This document shows, one piece after another, positions 5,569-13,900 of a DNA stretch of 24,449 nucleotides. The translations under genes were made by a program, and so were the position numbers. Origin of the DNA: JACKFB01 sp041389525 (GTDB taxonomy: Bacteria > Myxococcota_A > UBA9042 > PHBI01 > JACKFB01); NCBI GenBank assembly GCA_041389525.1, contig JAWKRR010000084.1:1-24449 (forward strand). The letters are read 5' to 3'. Each line of letters opens with the position of its first letter. The first letter of the stretch is position 1. Below the pieces are notes generated by a model that did no database searches, was not told the DNA's origin, and saw nothing but the letters and a program-made list of their open reading frames with translations.

Positions 5569-6939
5569 TCAGAAATCGTGCCGTATATCGAGCAGCGCGT
5601 TCCAGATGACGCCGTCGAACCAGTAGGCGCCGTCTGGGGTTCCGCCGGGGGCCTTCCGCACCACGCGGCGGTCCAGGATCGTCGCCTGCACGCTGATGTC
5701 CAGGTGCAGCGGCGCGCGGTGGACCCGCGTCGGGTCGCGGAAAGCCAGCCCGCCCCCGAGGCTGACGATGTGCGCCGTCGAGTCCAGCGAGTTGGTCTGG
5801 TAAATCTGGCGCGGGATGGGCGTCGGGCGCCACGCGTAGCCGCCGCGCACCGCCCACATCGGCGTCGGCCGCCACTCGATGCCGGCCCGCGGGGTGATGG
5901 TGTCCCTCGCACCCAGCGGCAGCGCCGGGCCGTCCGCTGAGATAATGGTCTCGGGGTCGTGGTCGCCCTGGCGAATCACCGAGTCGTCCACGCTGAGCTG
6001 AAACACCGCGGCCTCTGATGGCGCCTTGTGCCAGCGCTCCCAGGTCAGCCCGACCTCCGCGGTGACGCCGGGTTTGCCGTCTTCAGCGCTCTCCCAGGAC
6101 AGGCCCAGGGCTAGCTGTCCCGGCGTGTAGAGGCTGGTGCCGTCGATGAGCACCTCGAGCACGCCGACCTCCTCGATGAGGAACTCGATGGGCAGGCGGT
6201 AGGACAGCGCGAGGGGGCTGCGCCAGGTCGCGCCGAAGCGCAGGCCGTGGAAGGGGCCGAGGCTGAGACCCGCGGTGGGGGCGCCCGCGACGTCCACGGC
6301 GACGTCGATGCTCTGGCGCGTAAAGCGGTTCTCGGTCAGCGAGACCGCCCCGGTCACCCGGCCATTGAGCGAGGCGAGGACCTGGACGCCGACACCCAGG
6401 CGCAGCCACCAGACCGGCTCGCCCGCGATGGCGAAGGCGATGATCAGCTTGTCGGGCAGGTTCTGGTATCGATAAAAGTGAGGGATGGCGGGGTCGATGG
6501 ACTCGATGCGCGTGAAGTTCACGATGGGGTGAAAGAGCACGAAGCCGAGGGCGAGCTTGTCTTTGAAGACGCCGCCGACCGACGTGGACGCGCCGAGGTG
6601 AAAGCCCACGTTCGTGCTGGGCGTCAGCGGCTCGAAGCTGTCCTGGCCCGAGGCGCGGGTCACCGAGAGGTGCGGCGCGATGAGGCCCAAGCCGAAGCCG
6701 AAGTGGGCGACCTTGCGGCGCAGCAGGTTCGCCGGGTTGTAGTAGACGGCGTCGTAGTCGGCGCTGTGGGCGGTCGCGGCGCCGCCGAGGGCTGTCGAGC
6801 GGGCGCCGAAGCCGAAGGTGTCCCAGAGTGAGGCGCGGGCGGGCGATTGAGTGAGCGCCAGCAGCAACAGCAGCGTCGGGCCGAGGGCCAGCGCGGCGCC
6901 GAGGCGTGGCCACGACCGGGCCCGCGTGGCGCCGCTCAC
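5569..6939 (-). CDS. FadL/OMPP1-like outer-membrane beta-barrel protein
   Basis: The 456-residue protein has a signal peptide (basic n-region, LLLLLAL core, ARA cleavage site near residue 36). The N-terminal signature of the FadL/OMPP1/TodX transporters follows: FGARSTALGGAATA, then DYDAVYYNPANL. Alternating amphipathic strands run to a C-terminal Phe (IRHDF), as BAM substrates end. FadL relatives carry hydrophobic compounds across the outer membrane; the cargo here is unknown. The GTG start overlaps the aminotransferase stop in a GTGA tetranucleotide, so it is translated as the last gene of the sugar operon. Whether it serves that pathway or is a passenger cannot be told from sequence. Confidence 0.88.
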   Translation of the reverse strand: MSGATRARSWPRLGAALALGPTLLLLLALTQSPARASLWDTFGFGARSTALGGAATAHSADYDAVYYNPANLLRRKVAHFGFGLGLIAPHLSVTRASGQDSFEPLTPSTNVGFHLGASTSVGGVFKDKLALGFVLFHPIVNFTRIESIDPAIPHFYRYQNLPDKLIIAFAIAGEPVWWLRLGVGVQVLASLNGRVTGAVSLTENRFTRQSIDVAVDVAGAPTAGLSLGPFHGLRFGATWRSPLALSYRLPIEFLIEEVGVLEVLIDGTSLYTPGQLALGLSWESAEDGKPGVTAEVGLTWERWHKAPSEAAVFQLSVDDSVIRQGDHDPETIISADGPALPLGARDTITPRAGIEWRPTPMWAVRGGYAWRPTPIPRQIYQTNSLDSTAHIVSLGGGLAFRDPTRVHRAPLHLDISVQATILDRRVVRKAPGGTPDGAYWFDGVIWNALLDIRHDF

Positions 6940-8054
6940 GACCGGAGGGCCTCAGCGATGGCGCGGACGACCTCGTCTTGGCCGGCGGGCGTCAGGCCAG
7001 GCGCGACGGGCAGCGCGAGGACCTCGGCGGTGGCGCGCTCGGTCTCTGCCATGGTGCCGGCGACGCGCGCGCCGGTCTGAAAGCAGGGCTGCTGGTGCAG
7101 CGCCAGCGGGTAGTAGACCGCGGCGCCGATCTGCGCGGCCTGCAGGGCCTGCTTCACCGCGTCGCGGCGCCCGCCGGGGATGCGCACGACGTACTGGTTG
7201 TAGGCGTGCCGGCTGGCGCCGCGCTCGGGCGTGAGCAGGCGCTCTCCGAGGTTCGCGGCCGCGAAGCGCTGGTCGTAGCCGGCGGCGTTGGCCTCGCGGG
7301 CCTGGGTCCACGACTCGAGCAGGGGGAGCTTCACGCGCAGCACCGCGGCCTGGACCGCGTCGAGCCGGAAGTTGCCGCCGACCTCGTGGTGCAGGTAGGC
7401 CTTCGCGCCTCCGTGGGTGCGCAGGCGGCGGAGGCGCTCGGCCAGGGCGTCGTCGGCGGTGGTCACCAGCCCGCCGTCGCCGAAGCAGCCGAGGTTTTTG
7501 GCCGGGAAGAACGAGAAGCAGCCGATTCGCCCGATGCCGCCTACCTTCTTGCCGTCCCACTCGGCGCCGATGGCCTGGGCGGCGTCCTCGATGAGCGGGA
7601 GCCCGGCGGCCTCCGCGATGATGGAGAGCCGCCCGAGATCGGCGGCTCTCCCGAAGAGGTGGACGGCGATGATGGCCTTGGTGCGCGGGCCGATGGCGGC
7701 CTCGACGCGCTCGGGGTCGAGGTTGAAGCTGGCGGGCTCGATGTCGACGAAGACCGGGGTGGCGCCGAGGCGCGCGATGGCGCCCGCGGTGGCGAAGAAG
7801 GTGAAGGGCGTCGTGATGACCTCGTCGCCGGGGCCGACGTCCAGGGCCATGAGCGCCGCGATGAGCGCGTCGGTGCCTGAGGAGACGCCGATGGCGTGGG
7901 GGAGGGCGAGCCAAGCGGCGATCTCGCGCTCGAAGTCGGCGACGTCGGCGCCCAGGATGTAGGCGTCGCGGTCGATGACCGAGGCGATGGCGGCGAGCAG
8001 GTCGGCGCGAATCGGCGCGTGGATGGCGGCCAGATCGACGAAGGGGACGGCCAT
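6936..8054 (-). CDS. wbpE: DegT/DnrJ/EryC1/StrS-family sugar aminotransferase, WbpE/WlbC-like
   Basis: The 372-residue PLP enzyme shows SSGTDAL (58-64) for phosphate binding, EDAAQ (156-160) with the Asp that pairs with the pyridine nitrogen, and the Schiff-base lysine K186 in SFFPAKNLGCFGDGG. With the adjacent dehydrogenase and acyltransferase it should add an amino group at C3 of a UDP-3-keto-GlcNAc-uronic acid, as WbpE does in Pseudomonas O-antigen synthesis. A dTDP- or other NDP-3-keto sugar cannot be excluded. It lies 3 nt (8055-8057) after the acyltransferase stop, and its own stop overlaps the FadL-like start. Confidence 0.9.
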   Translation of the reverse strand: MAVPFVDLAAIHAPIRADLLAAIASVIDRDAYILGADVADFEREIAAWLALPHAIGVSSGTDALIAALMALDVGPGDEVITTPFTFFATAGAIARLGATPVFVDIEPASFNLDPERVEAAIGPRTKAIIAVHLFGRAADLGRLSIIAEAAGLPLIEDAAQAIGAEWDGKKVGGIGRIGCFSFFPAKNLGCFGDGGLVTTADDALAERLRRLRTHGGAKAYLHHEVGGNFRLDAVQAAVLRVKLPLLESWTQAREANAAGYDQRFAAANLGERLLTPERGASRHAYNQYVVRIPGGRRDAVKQALQAAQIGAAVYYPLALHQQPCFQTGARVAGTMAETERATAEVLALPVAPGLTPAGQDEVVRAIAEALRS

Positions 8055-8057
8055 GGG

Positions 8058-8669
8058 CTACTCGCGGTCGGGGGCGGCGGCGGGCGCGGGGTCGAGGACC
8101 GGGCCGCCGTCGGCGTCGAGTGTGTAGGTGTTTCCGCAGGAATCGCACCAGGCGACGCCGACGTGGGTGTGCAGGCGCAGGCCGCAGTGGCAGGCGAGGC
8201 CGACGACGCGGGCGGGGACGCCCATGACCAGCGCGTGCGGCGGGATGTCGCGGGTGACGACGGCGCCGGCCGCGATGAAGGCGTGGTGGCCGATGCGGGT
8301 GCCGCAGACGATCGTCGCGTTGGCGCCCACGCTGACGCCGTCTTCGAGGATCGTCTTCTCGTAGGCGCCGCGGCGGTTGACCGCTGAGCGAGGCGTCGAG
8401 ACGTTCGTGAAGACGCAGGAGGGGCCCAAGAACACGTCGTCGCCGCACTCGACGCCGTCGTAGAGGGCGACGTTGTTCTGGATCTTGCAGTTCTTGCCCA
8501 AGACGACGGTGGGGGCGACGTAGACGTTCTGGCCGAGGCTGGCGCCCGGGCCGAGGACCGCGCCGGCCATGACGTGGCAGAAATGCCAGATGCGGACGCC
8601 CTCCCCGAGGGTGGCGGGCTCGTCGACCACCGCGGTGGGGTGGACGTAGACGTTGACGCGTTCGGTCAT
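8058..8669 (-). CDS. wbpD: Left-handed beta-helix sugar N-acetyltransferase, WbpD/WlbB-like
   Basis: This 203-residue protein has hexapeptide-repeat turns throughout residues 10-155. It also has the WbpD-type sequences IWHFCHVM (27-34), KIQNNVALYDGV (62-73), VFTNVSTPRS (86-95), GANATIVCG (115-123) and the closing GAVVTRDIPPHALVMGVPAR. Relatives transfer acetyl from acetyl-CoA to the 3-amino group made by the partner aminotransferase. The C-terminus adds a small zinc-ribbon-like tail with CHC (160-162) and CDSC (175-178), followed by an Ala/Pro-rich end. The ATG overlaps the dehydrogenase stop as ATGA, supporting coupled translation. Confidence 0.9.
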   Translation of the reverse strand: MTERVNVYVHPTAVVDEPATLGEGVRIWHFCHVMAGAVLGPGASLGQNVYVAPTVVLGKNCKIQNNVALYDGVECGDDVFLGPSCVFTNVSTPRSAVNRRGAYEKTILEDGVSVGANATIVCGTRIGHHAFIAAGAVVTRDIPPHALVMGVPARVVGLACHCGLRLHTHVGVAWCDSCGNTYTLDADGGPVLDPAPAAAPDRE

Positions 8670-9730
8670 GAGCGGCCGCCGCGGAGGCCACCCGGGCTAG
8701 GGGACAGCGCGACCGGGACGCCGCCGGCTTGCAGGGACTGCTGACCCGCTTGCAGGACCTCGAGGACCTCGACGGCGCTGCGGCCATCGCTGCGCGGGCG
8801 CTCGCCGGTGTCGACGCAGTGCAGGAAATGCTCGCACTCGGCGCGCAGCGGCTCGCGCATGGGGATGTAGGGCATGTGGATGTCGCCCTGGCGCAGCGTC
8901 AGCAGGTCGCCGTAGGACTCGTAGCTGGGCGCCATGTTGAGCTGATCGACGCCGTCGACGCCTTTGTCCATGACGCGGATCTTCTCGGACGCGGCCATGT
9001 CGTCGAAGGTCACCATCTTGCGAGTGCCGACCACGTCGATCTGGCGCTTCTTGTCGGGATCCAGCCAGGAGACGTGGATCTGGGCGGCGCGGCCGTCGGC
9101 GAAGCGCAGGGTGAGGAAGACGACGTCCTCGATGCCCGTGCGGCGCTGGAGATAGCAGAAGCCCTGGGCGGTCACGTGGCTGGGCGAGGCGCCGAGGAGG
9201 TAGAGCGCCACCGAGATGTCGTGGGGCGCCAGGGACCACATGGCGTTCTCGTCGGAGCGCACCTTGCCGAGGTTGAGGCGCAGGGCGTTGAGGTAGAGGA
9301 CGTCGCCCAGGTCGCCGGCGTCGATGGAGCGCTTCAGCCACTCGACGCAGGGGTGGTAGAGCAGGAGGTGGCCGACCATCAGGCGCAGGTCGCGCTCTTC
9401 GGCGGTGCGGACGAGGTCTTCGCCGTCGGAGAGCTTCAGCGCGATGGGCTTCTCGACGAAGACGTGCTTGCCGGCCAGCAGCGCCTTCTTCGCGACCTCG
9501 TGGTGGCGCGAAGAGGGCACGACCACCATGACGGCGCCGACGTCGGGGTCGGCCAGCAGCTCGTCGAGGTCCGCGGTCACCCGAGCGTTCGGGTAGGTCC
9601 GCGCCATCTTCTTGCGCACGGCCTCCGACGCGTCGCAGATGCCCGCCAGCCGGTCGAGCTGGGCCATGTTGCGGACCAGGTTCTGACCCCAGTATCCCGC
9701 GCCGACGACCGCGACTCCTCGCCCTGCCAA
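8666..9730 (-). CDS. wbpB: Gfo/Idh/MocA-family NDP-sugar dehydrogenase, WbpB/WlbA-like
   Basis: The N-terminal Rossmann fold begins AVVGAGYWGQN (7-17). The signature EKP (93-95) carries the catalytic-type Lys94, and SLAPHDISV (166-174) carries the active-site His170. Such enzymes oxidise C3 of UDP-GlcNAc-uronic acid with NAD+, generating the keto sugar used by the aminotransferase; the substrate is inferred from the neighbours. I chose TTG 9730 because GGAGG lies 5 nt upstream (9740-9736) and the Rossmann strand then starts at residue 5. An in-frame GTG at 9751 with weaker signals would add seven residues. It is the first gene of the four-gene operon; UDP-GlcNAc 6-dehydrogenase (WbpA) and the epimerase (WbpI) are not in the window. 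Confidence 0.9.
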   Translation of the reverse strand: MAGRGVAVVGAGYWGQNLVRNMAQLDRLAGICDASEAVRKKMARTYPNARVTADLDELLADPDVGAVMVVVPSSRHHEVAKKALLAGKHVFVEKPIALKLSDGEDLVRTAEERDLRLMVGHLLLYHPCVEWLKRSIDAGDLGDVLYLNALRLNLGKVRSDENAMWSLAPHDISVALYLLGASPSHVTAQGFCYLQRRTGIEDVVFLTLRFADGRAAQIHVSWLDPDKKRQIDVVGTRKMVTFDDMAASEKIRVMDKGVDGVDQLNMAPSYESYGDLLTLRQGDIHMPYIPMREPLRAECEHFLHCVDTGERPRSDGRSAVEVLEVLQAGQQSLQAGGVPVALSPSPGGLRGGRS

Positions 9731-9790
9731 ATTCGCCTCCCGCGCCTGCACCCGACCTGCGCTGGGCCCCCTCGCTCAGCGACGGTGGGG

Positions 9791-9799
9791 ACCATAGCA
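9791..9799 (-). promoter_or_regulatory. Possible extended -10 promoter of the sugar operon
   Basis: On the minus strand TG-C-TATGGT (9799-9791) is an extended -10 form with no convincing -35 at normal distance. It lies between the stop of the upstream minus-strand gene (9822) and the operon, giving a leader of about 30-55 nt depending on the start used. It shares the TATG/TAGG-type -10 seen at the rpoZ and RibBA-type genes. Confidence 0.35.
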
Positions 9800-9821
9800 C
9801 CGGGCGCAGGGCCGCGCGAGG

Positions 9822-10727
9822 TCAGCCGGCGAAGGCGGTGACGCGGTCCCAGAGGGTCGGGCGGAGACGGCTGACGAAGGAGAGCGGGATGCGGGCGCCG
9901 ACGCTGTGGCGCAAGGTCTCGACGGCCTCGTGGGTGGCGGCGCGGGTGCGCCAAGCGTCGGCGCGGTGCAGCACGGTCTCCCAGTGCAGGCGAGGGCGCC
10001 AGGTCATCACGAGCAGATCGGTCAGGATGCCGAGGCGCTCGGTGCCGCGGGTGCGGGCGAAGTCCTGGCACTCGAGCAGGAAGAGGTCCTCGACCGCGGG
10101 GAGGCGCCAGCCGCCGGAGCGTGGGGCGCCGGCGCGCAGCCACAGGGCCTCTTCGCTGGCGCGGCGGCCGAAGCCGGGCAGGGCGCGGCTGACGATGTCG
10201 ACGCCGGCGAGGTCGGCGACGAGGCGCTTGGCGGTGGCGCTGTCGGTGTGTGGCACCAGCAGGGTCATGCGGTCGCGCAGGCGGTCTTCGGGGTCTTGGT
10301 GGACCAGGCAGGTCGCGGCGAGGGAGCCCAGGGCCATCGGGACGCGGCCGGTCTCCAGCGCGATGCGGGAGGTGGCTTCGCGGGCGGTGTTGTAGCGCTC
10401 GCGGCCGATGAATCGCTGGCGCTGGCGCTCCATGGCGCAGGCGTCGGCGAGGGCGTGGAGGCCAAGGCGCTTCGCGTTGTCGGCCAGCGGCAGGATGAGG
10501 CCGGCGGCGGTGGCGACCTCGACGATCCCCTCAGTGGGGATGCGGTCGGCCCCGTCGGGGAGCGTCCCCGTGCGACCGCGCACCATCAACGCGTAAAGCA
10601 CGCTGAGCTCGGCGTCGGAGAGCCGCTCGGTCGCCGGGTGGCGCGCCATCTCAAGGAGGTGCGAGTCCGCGCGGACCGCGCCGAGGTCCGCCTCGGTCGT
10701 CGCCCGGAGGTGTGTTTGCTCCTGCAT
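9822..10727 (-). CDS. Putative degenerate nucleotidyltransferase-fold protein (NTP_transf_5-like)
   Basis: I do not recognise this 301-residue protein with certainty. Its C-terminal half follows the layout of the uncharacterised nucleotidyltransferase family PF14907. A strand-turn VPMALGSLAA (129-138) stands where the family has a Lys-Gly motif. RLRDRMTLLV (149-158) stands where R...DIDLLV with two metal-binding Asp residues is expected, and a helical region PAVEDLFLLECQDFA...LTDLLVM...LHWETVLHRA follows. Only one Asp of the pair is present, so catalysis is doubtful. The N-terminal 120 residues are helical. The start is ATG 10727, preceded by GGGGGGAA. It is divergent from the TPR gene across a 203-bp gap. 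The family assignment is inference. Confidence 0.7.
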   Translation of the reverse strand: MQEQTHLRATTEADLGAVRADSHLLEMARHPATERLSDAELSVLYALMVRGRTGTLPDGADRIPTEGIVEVATAAGLILPLADNAKRLGLHALADACAMERQRQRFIGRERYNTAREATSRIALETGRVPMALGSLAATCLVHQDPEDRLRDRMTLLVPHTDSATAKRLVADLAGVDIVSRALPGFGRRASEEALWLRAGAPRSGGWRLPAVEDLFLLECQDFARTRGTERLGILTDLLVMTWRPRLHWETVLHRADAWRTRAATHEAVETLRHSVGARIPLSFVSRLRPTLWDRVTAFAG

Positions 10728-10857
10728 CGCTTCCCCCCCAGCTCGTGGGCATTGGTCTGGTGAGCCGGTCGCAGCGCCTCGCTGCAATCCGAAACGACGA
10801 GTGTCGTCGCGTGGTTGCGGCTCGCTTGGCTGCGTGGCTCTCCACACTCTTCGGCCG

Positions 10858-10871
10858 GCCGTCCGGACGGC
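10858..10871. promoter_or_regulatory. 14-bp perfect palindrome in a divergent intergenic region
   Basis: GCCGTCCGGACGGC is self-complementary and lies between the divergent nucleotidyltransferase-like and TPR genes, 23 bp upstream of the TPR gene's proposed -35. It overlaps an adjacent GGCCGGCC. It could be an operator for either gene, but short GC palindromes are common in this composition. Confidence 0.3.
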
Positions 10872-10893
10872 TTGAGCGAAAAGAACAGCGCGC

Positions 10894-10923
10894 TTGTCGT
10901 TGACCGGGGGGGCGAGCTAGAAC
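10894..10923 (+). promoter_or_regulatory. Putative promoter giving a leaderless mRNA for the TPR gene
   Basis: TTGTCG (10894-10899), an 18-bp spacer and TAGAAC (10918-10923) are followed by 7 nt and the ATG at 10931. The spacer and the -10-to-ATG distance are identical to those at the RibBA-type gene. No Shine-Dalgarno sequence precedes the ATG. A closer -35 look-alike, TTGACC at 10900, is only 12 bp from the -10 and was discounted. Confidence 0.4.
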
Positions 10924-10930
10924 CCGCACC

Positions 10931-13900
10931 ATGCCGAAGGAGCTGGCCCATATCGAGCCGGGCGCCATGTCCCTGGCCGCCGACGCCCGTGCTCCCGGGT
11001 GCGCGCTGCGCGTCGAGGACGGGCGGGTCTGCGTCGTCTTCAGCGGCGCCGCGCTGCCGGGTGGGGTGAGCCTGGGCGAGCTGGTGATTCACCTGCCGCA
11101 CGTGGGGTTTCCCTTCGATTTCCGTGAGGGCATCGAGCAGTTTCGACAGCACCGTGGCGTGGCGTGGTCGGTCGAGCTGGGCTTGGATGTGCGCGCCCTG
11201 GCCGAGCGGGCGGCCGCGGCGGGGTCGTCCGGCGTGGCGGTCACCAGCGTGCGCGTGCACGACGACGTGCTGGTGGTCGCGGGCCGCCACGGCGCGACGC
11301 GCTTTACGGCGCGGGCTCGCGTGGTGCCTGCGCCCGAGCGCCCGGGGGAAGAGCCCGCGCTGCTGGTGTCGGTCTACGGCTTCCACGTCTACGGCGTCGC
11401 GAGCGCGCCCTGGCCGACGCTGGCGGGTGCGCTGCTGGACCTGATCCCCGCGGGGCTGGTGGCCGAGCGCACCCTGACCACGGCGCGGGTGCGCGCGGTG
11501 CGGCCGGCCTTGGCGTGGTGTCTGTCGGGCCTTGGCTGGAAGCTGCCGGAGACCCGCGGGCTTGTGACCCGCGGGGTGGGCGTGCAGCAGGGCCGCATCG
11601 TCGCGGCCTTCAGCACGCGCGACGTGGCCCACGGCGAGGTGGTGACCCTGGAATCCGTCGCCGACGGCGGCGCGCGGGGCGCCTTCGCGCGCTTCGTCGA
11701 GGATCTCGAGCTCAAGCGCCACCACCCGCAGGTGGACGAGCTGCTGGCGGCGGGCGCGCTGCGCGACGCGGTCTCCGAGATCTACCGAGCGATGGACGGC
11801 TCGCCGCGGCCCGGGTTCTTGGCCGAGCGGCTGGTCGGCATCGCGGTCACGCAGCCGGTGCTGCACGACGAGGCCGAGCGCGTCTGCCGCGCGCTGCTCG
11901 AGGTGGCGTCCGACGATCCCGTCGCGCTGGCGGGGCTCGCGGCGCTGTCGATGGCGCAGGGGCGTCCCGAGGCGGCGGCCACGTGGCTGGCGCGGCTGGG
12001 CGGGCGCTTTCGCGGGGCGGCCGACCGCGATGACGCGGTGGCCGTCGACCTGACGATCGCCGATCAGCTAGGCGCCACCGACCCGATCGAGGCGCGGGCG
12101 GCGCTGGAGCGCGTGCTGGCGCGCTCGCCCGACCACGAGGAGGCCCTGTCGGCGTTGGTCCCCCTGGTCGAGCGCGCCGACGGTCCCGCGGCCGTGGTCG
12201 CGCTGCACAAGCGGCTGCTCTTCTCGGCGCGCAGCCCCGACCGGGCGCGCCAGGCGGGGCTGCGGCTCGCCCATGAGGCCCTCGGGCGCCAGGACTACGC
12301 GGAGGCCCAGGTCTATCTGCGACTGGTGCTGGAGGCCGCACCCAACGACGCCGAGGCGCGGGTGATGCTGGCCACGGTCGAGCTCGAGGCCGGCAGGCCC
12401 GACGAGGCCGCTCGCATCTTGGAGCACGCGCTGAAGGTGGCGGTGGCCTCGGAGCCCAGCCAGGTCGGCGCGGTCGCGCAGCGCCTCGCGGCCGTGCTGC
12501 TTGACGCTTGCGGCGAGCCGGGGCGGGCGCGCCGCGTGCTGTGGAGTGCCGTGGACGCCGCGTCTTTCGACGACGCCGAGGCGACGGCGCTGGCCCACCT
12601 GGCGCTCTCCGCCGGTGACGGCCCGCTGGCCCTGCGCTTCGCGAGCCAGGTCGCCCCGGACGCGCCGGAGCGAGCCCAAGCGGGCTGCGTGGCCGCGCGG
12701 GCGGCGCTGATGGCGGGCGACCGAAACCAGGGACTCGAGCACGCGCTCGGGGTCTTGGAGGCGGTGCCCGGCCACGAGGCGGCGCTGGCCCTGGTCGAGG
12801 AGGCCGCGGCGGGTGCAGAGGTCCGCGAGCGCCTGCTCTTCCGGATGCGGCGCGCGGCGGGCGCGGTGAGCGAGCCGGCGGCCCGCGCACGCCTGCATCG
12901 CGCGGTGGCGCGGCTCTACGAGTCCCTGGACCTCCACGCGGACGCCATCGGGCCCTACGAGGTGTCGCTGGACGCCGAGCCCGACCGCGAGGCGGCCCAG
13001 GCGGTGGCGCATCGCCTGCTGGCGCTCTACGGCCGCTTCGGGATGTGGCCGCGCCATCAAGAGCTCTGCGAGCGGCTGCTGGCGACGGCCGCGGGCGCGC
13101 TGGATCGGGTGCCGCTCCTGGTGAGGCAAGCCCGCGCGGCCCTTGAAGAGCTTGGCGACGCCGCGGCCGCCCGGCGCATGCTGGACGAGGCCGTGGAGCT
13201 CTCGCCGCGGCGCGTGGACGCGCAGCGGCTGCTGGCGGAGGCCCTGCGCGTGGAGGAGGACTCGGCCGCGCTGGTCGCCGTGCTGCGCCGCCTGGAGGCG
13301 CTGGAGCCGGGCGAACTGGAACGCGGCAAGGTCGCGCTGGAGCTGGCCGGCTTGGCGCTGCAGGCCGGCGCGCCAGGCGAGGCGCGGGCGGTCTTGGGGC
13401 GGCTTCCGGCCGTGGTCGCGACGACCCAGGCCGCGCAACTGCTCCGCGAGCGGGCCGGGCTGCCGGGGCAGGGGAGGCCGCCGATCTCGGGCGGGCTCGC
13501 CCGGGCCGACCACGCCCCGCCGCTGGAGCCGCGGGCCGAGGTCGTGGTCACCCGCGAGTCGCCGTCGGCGGCTTACGCCCGGGCCCTGGGCCTGGCCGAC
13601 CGCGGGGAGCTTGCCGCGGCGCGGGATCTTCTGGCCGCGATTGTGGAGGCGGATCCTGGGCAGGTTCCGGCCCGCGAGTTGCTGCGTTTGCTCACCGAGG
13701 CGTCACAGCAGCGCGTCGCGCCGCCCCCGACCGCTGAGCCGCCCGCCGCCCCGGCTCGCGCGTTCGTCGCGGCCGAGCCGCCTGCGGCCGAGCCGGCTGC
13801 TGCCGAGCCGCCTGCCGTGGAGAGCCGGGTCGCGGCGGCGCTGGGCGGCGCGCTCGCCGGGCTCGACCTCGACGAAGCATCACAGCCCGAGATCGGCGGC

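Noticed and set aside
4068..5912. 614-codon minus-strand ORF opposite tmk and the RibBA-type gene
   Set aside because: It is an Arg/Gly-rich shadow spanning two real genes and a convergent boundary.
6952..8787. 611-codon minus-strand ORF in another frame of the sugar operon
   Set aside because: It is an Arg/Pro/His-rich frame-shifted shadow of the aminotransferase and acetyltransferase genes.
10900..10923. TTGACC at 10900 as the -35 of the TPR gene
   Set aside because: Only 12 bp separate it from TAGAAC; TTGTCG at 10894 has an 18-bp spacer instead.
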